DNA of 35,012 nucleotides from Natrialba hulunbeirensis JCM 10989 (GTDB lineage: Archaea > Halobacteriota > Halobacteria > Halobacteriales > Natrialbaceae): NCBI RefSeq assembly GCF_000337575.1, contig NZ_AOIM01000041.1, positions 78,814 to 113,825 of the forward strand, given 5' to 3'. Made by a program: the position numbers and the translations under genes. Below the pieces are notes generated by a model. That model was not told where the DNA came from, did not search any database, and saw only the letters and a list, made by a program, of their open reading frames with translations. How positions within the stretch are numbered: the stretch's first letter is position 1; each line of letters opens with the position of its first letter. Shown piece after piece: positions 17,494 to 24,680 of this stretch.

Positions 17494-18311
17494 GCGATTC
17501 TACTCGCCCGCCTCGGGAAACTGACGAACCACAACGCGACCGCGGCCAAGTCATCCTCATCGGTGCGATCGCACTCGCGTTCATCATCCTCGGCATCGTC
17601 GTCGTCTTCAACGGCGTGCTCTACACCGAGACGATCTCCTCGAGTGCAACCAGTCAGAGCGCTGCCGATGCAGCGGTGACGCAGCACGAACTCGAGAAGG
17701 GTGTTGCAGGGATCATCCACCGTCAAAATATGGATGGTGAGACCTACGGAACCGAACAGTACAGTGGATTGCATAAGGATGTAGTCACGAATAGCGGAGC
17801 AATGATAACCGGTATTGAAGTCGAAGACGACTCGAGTAGCGATGCGACAGTGGCCACTAATGAGACTGATCTAAGCGTATTCAACGGAGACAATATCTCG
17901 GAAAATGGCGAGGAAACACAGATCGGACACCTTCTTCTTGAGGTAAAGGAACTCAACGGCGAAATTACAATAGAGTACCTCGGGGAATCTGTCACGATTG
18001 ATTCAGATACGGTCGAACAAGAACCCGCACGGATCGATCTCGTGGCTGGCACAGTAAACGGAACGTCGAACGCCGAACTACAGGTGTTCGACCCGGAGAC
18101 GGCTTATGACAGCGTCCAAATCGATGTTGATGAGGACGTTGAAGGAGGCTATGAGATTGTAACCAACGGTCAGGGAACGCTTGACTCGAGATTCAGTGAG
18201 GACGAAGTACCCGATGGGTCCTGGGCTATCAAAGCTACAGTGACATACGACTCGAACGATGTCTCGGTCGACCAGACGCACGATATTCCGGTCTATGGTG
18301 GTGAGCCATGA
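17487..18311 (+). CDS. Prepilin-like secreted protein 3 (class III signal peptide)
   Basis: This 274-residue protein has a 20-residue leader ending DRG|QVILIG, followed by a helix to about residue 45 (AIALAFIILGIVVVFNGVLY). The signature again fits prepilin peptidase processing, here after G20. The mature domain is acidic and beta-prone, with many Thr/Val/Ile stretches typical of extracellular haloarchaeal domains. Its ATG lies inside the previous gene, overlapping by 7 nt, which indicates translational coupling. Possibly the DUF7261 family (unverified). No catalytic motif was seen. Confidence 0.7.
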   Translation: MVGDSTRPPRETDEPQRDRGQVILIGAIALAFIILGIVVVFNGVLYTETISSSATSQSAADAAVTQHELEKGVAGIIHRQNMDGETYGTEQYSGLHKDVVTNSGAMITGIEVEDDSSSDATVATNETDLSVFNGDNISENGEETQIGHLLLEVKELNGEITIEYLGESVTIDSDTVEQEPARIDLVAGTVNGTSNAELQVFDPETAYDSVQIDVDEDVEGGYEIVTNGQGTLDSRFSEDEVPDGSWAIKATVTYDSNDVSVDQTHDIPVYGGEP

Positions 18312-18814
18312 CCCGAACCCGCGGCACCGAACACTCGCTTGGCACGAACCCTGGTTCAGATCGAGGAATGTCCATCGCAGTCACCCACGTCCTCACAATC
18401 GGGATCACAACAATCCTGATCGCGATGTTACTCACCAGCGCTGGCGGGCTACTTGAGACGGAGACCGATCGCTCTGCGGAGCGATCACTCGAGACGATCG
18501 GTGAACGAATCGCTGGCGAGGTTGAGAGTGCAGACCAGCTCGCCGACGAGGACGACCCGGACGTAACGATTACGGCAGCCCATCCACGGACCGTGGCGAA
18601 CTCCGGCTACACCGTCGCGTTGCGTGAGAACTGCGAAGCGCCGTTACTCGATGGTGAGACCGACTGCGTCGAACTGACGGCGAGTAACGCTGATACCGTG
18701 GTTCACGTGCCGTTCACGACAGATCGGGAGCTCGGTGATACTGAGGTAGCTGGCGGAACGATCGAAATCGAGGTTGACGACGATGGAATCACACTCACTG
18801 GAGGGAATCGATGA
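18308..18814 (+). CDS. Prepilin-like secreted protein 4 (class III signal peptide)
   Basis: This 168-residue protein has a leader ending SDRG|MSIAV, then a hydrophobic helix to about residue 47 (THVLTIGITTILIAMLL). Predicted PibD cleavage is after G20. The short mature domain contains two cysteines (NCEAP and TDCVEL) that could form a disulfide. It overlaps the previous gene by ATGA and the next gene by ATGA. Possibly the DUF7266 family (unverified). A structural role in a filament tip or priming complex is inferred from its neighbours only. Confidence 0.7.
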   Translation: MTRTRGTEHSLGTNPGSDRGMSIAVTHVLTIGITTILIAMLLTSAGGLLETETDRSAERSLETIGERIAGEVESADQLADEDDPDVTITAAHPRTVANSGYTVALRENCEAPLLDGETDCVELTASNADTVVHVPFTTDRELGDTEVAGGTIEIEVDDDGITLTGGNR

Positions 18815-19572
18815 AGCGATCTGAACAACCACCGGGGCGCTTCAGTCGTGATAATCGTGGTGTCTCCGAGGTCATTGCGTTCGTCCTCGTCTTCGGGATC
18901 ATCCTCTCATCGGTCGCACTGCTGTCGATGACTGGCTTTCAGGCGATGGAAAACTACCAGGAAAACGAACAGCTGCAAAATGCTGAGCGGGCGATGGATG
19001 CGCTCGCGGAGAACTACAACGACGTGTTACAATACAGCGCGATCGAAGAGCGCTACGCTGAACTGTCCCTGCGAGAAGGGACGGTGTCGACCGGCAGTAG
19101 CGGGACAGGGCTCAATATCACTGTAGGTGACACTGTCGTCAAGGAGGACCTCGATATCGGTGAAGAGAACACGGATTACATCAACCTCGGTGAGTTCGCC
19201 TACACCACCGGTTCGGACACCATCGCGTACGATGGCGGAGCCGTTGTTCGGGAAAGCGAATATGGGAGCGCCGTCGTCAGGCAACCACACCTGAAATGCA
19301 GCGACGACCGCGCAATTATCTCGCTGGTGACGGTTGACGCCGACGAGCGGTCGATCCAGAGCAGCGACGGTCTTGGCTTCACGATGGCTGTCGAAAACCG
19401 AACATCAAAGCTATATCCTGCTTCTGGCGACGATGTCGAAATTCAGGTCGATTCACCTACCGCCGAGACTGCCTGGGAGGATCACATCCTCGAGCGGGGT
19501 AACTGGGACAAGGGTGAGTGTAGTGCAGACGAAGTCCTCGTCACAGTCGTCGAAGTCTCCATCGACTACTGA
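18811..19572 (+). CDS. Prepilin-like secreted protein 5 (class III signal peptide)
   Basis: This 253-residue protein starts with a basic leader, then DNRG|VSEVIAFVLVFGIILSSV, the pattern closest to classical archaeal type IV pilins (R-x-V-S-x-V-I). Cleavage is predicted after G17. The mature region begins with a helix that continues as an amphipathic segment (ENYQENEQLQNAERAMDAL), as in pilin spines, followed by a beta-rich domain with cysteines at LKCSDD and KGECSAD. It is the last gene of the operon and converges on the minus-strand gene, with 31 nt between the two stops. Possibly the DUF7289 family (unverified). Confidence 0.74.
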   Translation: MKRSEQPPGRFSRDNRGVSEVIAFVLVFGIILSSVALLSMTGFQAMENYQENEQLQNAERAMDALAENYNDVLQYSAIEERYAELSLREGTVSTGSSGTGLNITVGDTVVKEDLDIGEENTDYINLGEFAYTTGSDTIAYDGGAVVRESEYGSAVVRQPHLKCSDDRAIISLVTVDADERSIQSSDGLGFTMAVENRTSKLYPASGDDVEIQVDSPTAETAWEDHILERGNWDKGECSADEVLVTVVEVSIDY

Positions 19573-19603
19573 TCTCTCACAGTCACCGCGACTCCGTCTC
19601 CCC

Positions 19604-20992
19604 TCATTCGTCGTTCCACGCGCCCGTCAACATCGCCCGTAATCCTGCTCGCTTCGTGAGCGCCTCGACTCGAGTACCATGCACGTCGAGCGTACCGGCC
19701 GTTTCGAGGTAGAGCCCGTTCGAGAGTTCGCGTGGCTCGGCCATAGGCGTCCCATCGGCGGTATGAGGAGTGTCGTTCAGAACCGTTGTTGACGGGGGAC
19801 TCGAGTTGGTGCTGTCGCCAGCCGTGCCACTGCGTGACTGGTCGGTATCTACACCCTGCTCTGATTCCACGTCCGCTGGACTCCAGGGGACCGAAATCCC
19901 GCTGAGGCCGCGTTCGAAGAGATACTCCGTAGTCTGCACGAGTGCTTCGTGCGACTGGGAGTGGCCGATCGCGCCGATCGAGCCGCGGTCGTTGAAAAAG
20001 CGGACGACGTAGGAGTCGGTTGCTGCGTCGTCGTCGGTGTCCGCCGTAGCGTCAGCGCTGTCGTCCGTGTCTGTCGCTCCCTCGGACTTTGGCGTCTCGG
20101 CCGTTCCATCTGTCCCCTCATCCCTGCCAGAATTACGTTGGTCGACCCCATCGTCCGGACCCACCGCTGATTCGGTCTCCGTGTTCGGTTTAGCCCCCGA
20201 CGCTGGTGCTGGTTCTGTGTCGCTCCCGTCTCCCTCTCTCTCGTCTTCTGCGGTCGTCCCATCGCCAGCGACAGCGGTCTCGTCAGCCGTCGACTCCGTA
20301 AACTGGAGCGACACGTCCTCGTGAACATTGGGAGCGTCACCCGGTAGTTGCATCCCGTCGTCGGATCCGAACGAGACGAGCAGTTGATCGACGAATCGTG
20401 CCGTCGCTGTCTCGAGTGCCGCCGCGCTCGCTGCCTCCCCGGTCGCGTCGGTGAGCGTCGCGACGAGTTCGTCGACCAGTTGCGGGCGCTCGAGTGCAAG
20501 CTGTCTCGCGACGGCCTGCCGACTGGTCGGATCGAGGCGCTGGCCGACTGCGGCACGCGTGAAGTGGTCGATCGACTCTTCGTGGTCGGTGAGTTCGTCG
20601 AGCGAGCAGGCAAGTCGGTCGATAGCGCCCGCACCCGTTGCCGTTCCGGCGAGAAAGAGGAACTGTCGGCCGTTCGTGTAGAGCGCCCGGTCGATCCCGC
20701 TCCAGGCCATGGCTTCGAGCAGGGAGCGCGCCCGATCCTTCTGGAGTGTCTCGGTTGCGGGTTCGACGGCCACGAGGAGAGCGGGAACGGTATCGACGGC
20801 GAAGACGTACTCGAGTGCCGTCTCGTCGACTGTCGTCTCGGCTGTACACGAGTTGGCGTGGACGTCCCAGCCGAGCGTCTCGAGGAAGGGATCGACGAGC
20901 CAGGTGCGCGTCGCCGGGCGCACGGCCGGTGGGGCGGACTCGACCACGGAGCGTGATCGAGCGACGAACGTGCGAAGCGCAGCACCGGTCAT
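19604..20992 (-). CDS. HsdR-N-like protein with degenerate nuclease site and acidic linker
   Basis: This 462-residue protein of unknown role has an N-terminus (about 25-120) that follows the HsdR/type I restriction N-terminal pattern: WLVDPFLETLGWDV, a strand with EYVF, a strand LLVAVEP, and ALYTNGRQFLFL. In active PD-(D/E)xK members these would read DYVL and VEAK. Here the Asp is E61, the Glu is A75 and the Lys is E77, so catalysis is probably lost. A helical region follows to about 240, then an acidic low-complexity linker of ~100 residues. The C-terminal domain (VVRFFNDRGSIGAIG) was not recognised. It lies between the pilus and che operons, but nothing in the sequence links it to either. 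Confidence 0.68.
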   Translation of the reverse strand: MTGAALRTFVARSRSVVESAPPAVRPATRTWLVDPFLETLGWDVHANSCTAETTVDETALEYVFAVDTVPALLVAVEPATETLQKDRARSLLEAMAWSGIDRALYTNGRQFLFLAGTATGAGAIDRLACSLDELTDHEESIDHFTRAAVGQRLDPTSRQAVARQLALERPQLVDELVATLTDATGEAASAAALETATARFVDQLLVSFGSDDGMQLPGDAPNVHEDVSLQFTESTADETAVAGDGTTAEDEREGDGSDTEPAPASGAKPNTETESAVGPDDGVDQRNSGRDEGTDGTAETPKSEGATDTDDSADATADTDDDAATDSYVVRFFNDRGSIGAIGHSQSHEALVQTTEYLFERGLSGISVPWSPADVESEQGVDTDQSRSGTAGDSTNSSPPSTTVLNDTPHTADGTPMAEPRELSNGLYLETAGTLDVHGTRVEALTKRAGLRAMLTGAWNDE

Positions 20993-21183
20993 GTAACAGC
21001 GGTACTCGGCGAAGGGTCATGTAACGCTCGGCTGACTTTCAGGGGACGAAGACGGACGGTGGGTGCTGGCTCATCGCCCGCCGGGCGTGGGGCTGTCGGT
21101 TACTGGGTGTTGGGCTGGCGCTCGCTGGGCTGTTCTGTTCTCGTACTCGAGTCCGCTCTCGCTGGCAGAAGCGTTTCTGTACA

Positions 21184-22182
21184 CTAGTCCTTGTCACACC
21201 GGTAGATCCGGCGGCGTGCGTCGCGGACCTCGAAGGCCGATTTGAGTGACGGAGGAATCGTCTCCGCCTTGCCGATGACGAGGAAGCCGTCGTCGGTGAG
21301 CGAACGGGCGATCGTCTGCAGTATTGGGCGCTTGAACTCGTTATCGATGTAGATAAACAGGTTTCGGCAGACGACGAGGTCGAAGTCTGCGGTCGATTTC
21401 GGCTCGTCGTTGATGAGGTCGTGGCGTTCGAACGTCACTGACTGTCGAACGTCGTCATCGAGTTTGTAGGTTCGGCCCTGGCGTTCGACGTACTGTTCGT
21501 AGTGTTCGTCGTACGGCTCGAGGAACGAGAGCTGATCGTCCAGATCGACGGTGCGGGGCGCTTCGTAGACGCCGTCACGGGCGGTCTCGAGTGCTGGCTC
21601 GCTGATGTCGGTGCCGAGGATTTCGACGGTGTCCGCATCGATTTCGGGGTCGAGGTGGGCGAGCAACGACAGCGAGTACGGTTCGCGACCGTCTGCACAG
21701 GCAGCACTCCAGATCCGAACCGGTTCGTCGGTGTCCTGCCGACGAGCGCTACAGTGGCGTAGAATCTGGCGGATACCGTCCCAGACCTCAGGATTTCTGA
21801 AAAAGCCGGTGACGTTGATGCTGAAGGACTCGAGGAGGGACGCCTGCTCGTCGGGATCGCTGTGAAGCAGGTCGACGTACTCGGTGTAGGTGTCAGTCTG
21901 TGTCCGGCGCATTCGCGAGGAGATTCGCCGGTCGAGATAGCTGTCGTTGTAGTGGCTCGTCGCGAAGTTGAGTTCGGCTTCGACGAACGCGAGGAGGTTG
22001 TCGAAGGCGTCTGCGTCTGTCTCTGCGGGAGGTTCTGTGCCTGAGGCTGTGTCTGAGGCTGTGTCTGTGCCTGAGGCTGTGTCTGAGCCGGAGTCTAAAT
22101 CAGTATCTGTATCTGTATCTGAGCCGGAGTCTGATTCAGTACGCAAATCGCTATCGGGCGTTGACTCTGACTGTCCGCTCAC
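21184..22182 (-). CDS. cheR: Chemoreceptor glutamate methyltransferase CheR
   Basis: This 332-residue enzyme transfers methyl groups from SAM to receptor glutamates for adaptation. After a ~55-residue Asp/Thr/Ser/Gly repeat tail comes the CheR N-domain (60-130, with NVTGFFRN). The SAM-binding domain follows: IWSAACADGREPYSL (158-172), a DIS acidic loop near 192-194, and VVCRNLFIYID near 285. The usual length is about 270, so the excess is the N-terminal tail. The start is GTG, forming a 4-nt overlap with the cheD stop. It is the last gene of the che operon. The tail is encoded by short tandem repeats (22041-22138). Confidence 0.95.
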   Translation of the reverse strand: MSGQSESTPDSDLRTESDSGSDTDTDTDLDSGSDTASGTDTASDTASGTEPPAETDADAFDNLLAFVEAELNFATSHYNDSYLDRRISSRMRRTQTDTYTEYVDLLHSDPDEQASLLESFSINVTGFFRNPEVWDGIRQILRHCSARRQDTDEPVRIWSAACADGREPYSLSLLAHLDPEIDADTVEILGTDISEPALETARDGVYEAPRTVDLDDQLSFLEPYDEHYEQYVERQGRTYKLDDDVRQSVTFERHDLINDEPKSTADFDLVVCRNLFIYIDNEFKRPILQTIARSLTDDGFLVIGKAETIPPSLKSAFEVRDARRRIYRCDKD

Positions 22183-22700
22183 AGCTCCGTCACTTCCTGC
22201 GTGCCATCCTCGTTCGAACTCTTCACCATGAGCACTCCCGTTCCGGGGGTGAACTCGACCGTCCGGCCACGGTCACCACCCAGATCAGCGGCGACCAGCG
22301 GAACGCCAAGCTTCTCGAGTTCGGCCTTGGCTGCGGCGATGTTTCGCTGGCCGACACCGTCACCGAAGCTGTCGAACTCGAACATGTCGCTGCCGCCGGC
22401 GAGTTTGGCCTCGACAGACGTGTAGCTCGCACCGCGCTCGACCATGCGACGGAGGAGTGCACGGATGGCTGTATCCGCGTACTTGCCCGGTTTTCGGTCG
22501 CTGTTCTCGGCTTCGTCGCCGTCGGGGAGCATCGTGTGGGCGAGGCCACCGATCTCCGTCTCAGGATCGTAGAGGGCAATTGCGACACAGGAGCCGAGTC
22601 CGTAGGATTTGAGTGTATCGTCGCCGTCGCTGACGGTCAGTTCGGAGATACCGACCTGGACCGGCGTCGGCGCGCCCGGTTCTGTTCCGTAAGTCTTCAT
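22179..22700 (-). CDS. cheD: Chemoreceptor glutamine deamidase CheD
   Basis: This 173-residue enzyme deamidates receptor glutamines and binds CheC. The catalytic Cys is C38 in GLGSCVAIALYD and the His is H55 in GLAHTMLP. The third residue of the Thermotoga CheD triad (Thr, six before Cys) corresponds to S32 here, a conservative change. KLAGGSDMF and a GGDRGR...PGTG C-terminal region complete the family pattern. It overlaps the upstream cheC stop (ATGA) and the cheR start (GTGA). Length is normal for the family. Confidence 0.95.
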   Translation of the reverse strand: MKTYGTEPGAPTPVQVGISELTVSDGDDTLKSYGLGSCVAIALYDPETEIGGLAHTMLPDGDEAENSDRKPGKYADTAIRALLRRMVERGASYTSVEAKLAGGSDMFEFDSFGDGVGQRNIAAAKAELEKLGVPLVAADLGGDRGRTVEFTPGTGVLMVKSSNEDGTQEVTEL

Positions 22701-23965
22701 GTGTCAGTAACTTCCTGAAATTCGGCGGTCGTCGGTGCCTGTTCGATGCGGTCGACGTCGAGATCGTTCAACGCGCGTTCGAGGTCCGACTCGTCCGGAA
22801 TCGCGTAGATCTCACAGTCGAACTCCTGTCCGTCGGCGACGATAACCGTGTCGAAGACGAACGCGAACTCCTGTTCTTCGCCGAGCTGGATCACGACGGG
22901 ATCGACCGCTGCAGCGCCGATGTCGTGGATGAACTCCGGTGTCGAGTGGTCGATTGTTGTATCCAGCACGTTGGCCCAGCCGTCGAGGAAGCCACTGGCC
23001 ATGATGTTCCCCAGTTCTGTGATCGCACTCTGGCCCATCTGGCCGAACCCGTCTTCGTCGACCTCCATCGGGACCATCGCGTCGACGATTTCGTTCGCCG
23101 ACTCCTCGTCGAAGAGGAACAGCAAGTATCCGCTTGGGAGGCCATCGAACTCGAAGGCGACGCCGACGAGTCGTTCGTCGGGCACCTGCTCGGGAATCGT
23201 CTCGAGTGAGACGAAGTTGAGCCGACGGATTTCGACGCTCGTATCGATGCCGGTGAGCGTCGTTGCCGTTTTTGCGACCTCCTCTGCGCCGCGTTCGGCC
23301 ATGCGGTCGAAGCCGTCGAGTTTGTCGTACTCGATCCCGTCGCTGGCTCGGAGTTGCTCTAAGAGCGAGGCCATCGACTCACGTTCGGGGAAGAGGTAGT
23401 GGCTGAACCCGACCTGCGTTTCGATGGTTTCGATCTGGCTCTGGAAGAGGAGTGCGAGGTCGTCGCCGGCCGGTGCTTCCTCGACGTCGTCGAAGAAGGT
23501 CTCTGCCGAGTGACCTTCGATGAATTCGGGCGTCGACACGTCGATCACCGTCTCGAGGACGTCCGCCCAGCCGTCGATGAACCCGTTGTTCATGATGTTG
23601 CCGACCTCAGTGGCAGCACTCTTTGTCATTTCGTCGAACTCCTCGAGTTCGCCGTCGTCGGTGGTGGCCTCGGCGTCGGTCGCCGACTCCTCTAGAAGCG
23701 TTTCGACGATTCGAAGCGCGTTCTCGCGCTCGAAGACGATAACGGAGTAGCCATCGATTGCGCCGGTGAGTTCGACCCGGACACCGACTTTCGCGGTCGA
23801 GTCCTCGAAATCCCGACGAATCTCCCGGCCGCGCATGAAGTTGAGCTTCGTGACGCCGGCACGGGTTTCGACATCAGTCATGTGTGTGAGCCGCCCCGCT
23901 GCGAGGCCGGCACCCTCTCGGGCCATCCGGTAGAACGTCCCGAGTGCGTTGACGTCGAGTTTCAT
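22697..23965 (-). CDS. cheC: Double-domain CheC phosphatase
   Basis: This 422-residue protein contains two tandem CheC domains, each with a complete phosphatase motif S-x3-E-x2-N-x22-P: S116/E120/N123/P146 in the first and S313/E317/N320/P343 in the second. CheC dephosphorylates CheY-P and, with CheD, feeds back on adaptation. Double CheC proteins are known in haloarchaea, where several CheC paralogues are numbered; I cannot assign the number. The two copies retain near-identical cores (GNIMNNGFIDGWADVL, GNIMASGFLDGWANVL), and a short acidic insert (about 95-110) is present in the first. Start and stop both form ATGA overlaps with neighbours. Confidence 0.93.
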   Translation of the reverse strand: MKLDVNALGTFYRMAREGAGLAAGRLTHMTDVETRAGVTKLNFMRGREIRRDFEDSTAKVGVRVELTGAIDGYSVIVFERENALRIVETLLEESATDAEATTDDGELEEFDEMTKSAATEVGNIMNNGFIDGWADVLETVIDVSTPEFIEGHSAETFFDDVEEAPAGDDLALLFQSQIETIETQVGFSHYLFPERESMASLLEQLRASDGIEYDKLDGFDRMAERGAEEVAKTATTLTGIDTSVEIRRLNFVSLETIPEQVPDERLVGVAFEFDGLPSGYLLFLFDEESANEIVDAMVPMEVDEDGFGQMGQSAITELGNIMASGFLDGWANVLDTTIDHSTPEFIHDIGAAAVDPVVIQLGEEQEFAFVFDTVIVADGQEFDCEIYAIPDESDLERALNDLDVDRIEQAPTTAEFQEVTDT

Positions 23966-24567
23966 GCTGGTTGGACGTCGATTCCGTTGACCAGTTCGAC
24001 GAACTCTTCGAGATCCGGGAAGGCGTAGATCTCGGCCTCGATCTGGTAGCTCGGAACCGTGAGGTCCGAGTCGAAGAACAGGGCGAGATCGTCGTTCCCG
24101 AGTCCCGCGGTTCGTGTGACGATTTCCTCACCGGGCGCGTAGACGAGTTGTGGGGCCGCCGTGTCGATCATGCGTCCCATCACGTCCGCCCAGCCGTCGA
24201 TGAAGCCACTTGCCATCATGTTCCCCATCTCCTCGACGGCGCTTCGGGCCATCTTCCCGGAGACGTCGGACATGTCGTCGACGACGTCGTTGAGCATGAT
24301 CGCGGTGATTTTCTTCGCACTCTCCTCGGGGAAGAGGATGAGAATGTGCCCGTGTGGTGGGTTGAGTAGACGAACCCGAACCCCAACTCGCTTGCCGGGC
24401 TCGAGCTGGGAGTCGAGGTCGTCCACGTCGATGAAGTTCGTCTTCATCACCTCCATCTGGGCGTCCTCCCCGGTCAGTTTGGTCATGTTGTCGGCGACGC
24501 CGTTCGTCCCGACCTTTGCCATTTCATTGATGAAACTCAGTTTCCGAATGTCGACCATCAGCGTCAT
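23962..24567 (-). CDS. cheC: Single-domain CheC phosphatase
   Basis: This 201-residue CheC has one complete motif (S109, E113, N116, P139). It is closely similar to the domains of the following double CheC (GNMMASGFIDGWADVM), which suggests duplication within the operon. The start at 24567 is supported by a Shine-Dalgarno-like GGAGG about 5 nt upstream, which lies inside the short ORF ending at 24564. An ATG three codons further in is possible but has weaker context. It would act with CheD and the double CheC to remove phosphate from CheY. Confidence 0.92.
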   Translation of the reverse strand: MTLMVDIRKLSFINEMAKVGTNGVADNMTKLTGEDAQMEVMKTNFIDVDDLDSQLEPGKRVGVRVRLLNPPHGHILILFPEESAKKITAIMLNDVVDDMSDVSGKMARSAVEEMGNMMASGFIDGWADVMGRMIDTAAPQLVYAPGEEIVTRTAGLGNDDLALFFDSDLTVPSYQIEAEIYAFPDLEEFVELVNGIDVQPA

Positions 24568-24680
24568 GAATTCCTCCGTCGATCTGCGTCTGTCTCTGTG
24601 TCTGCGACTGCCACGTTCGCGTCTGCATCCGCGTCCGCAGCCAATTGTCCGTGTCTCGATACCGTTGTATTCGCGTTCAT
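24564..24680 (-). CDS. 38-codon ORF between cheA and cheC (hypothetical)
   Basis: A small frame starts with ATG at 24678-24680, overlapping the cheA stop as ATGA, and ends with TGA at 24564-24566, overlapping the cheC ATG as ATGA. The predicted peptide begins MNANTTVSRHGQL, continues with an alternating Ala/Asp stretch and ends DADRRRNS. It resembles no known family and has no membrane helix. Its second-last codons contain the Shine-Dalgarno-like GGAGG for cheC. The perfect overlaps on both sides match every other junction in this operon, so translation is plausible, perhaps mainly to couple cheC to cheA. No function can be inferred. Confidence 0.5.
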   Translation of the reverse strand: MNANTTVSRHGQLAADADADANVAVADTETDADRRRNS

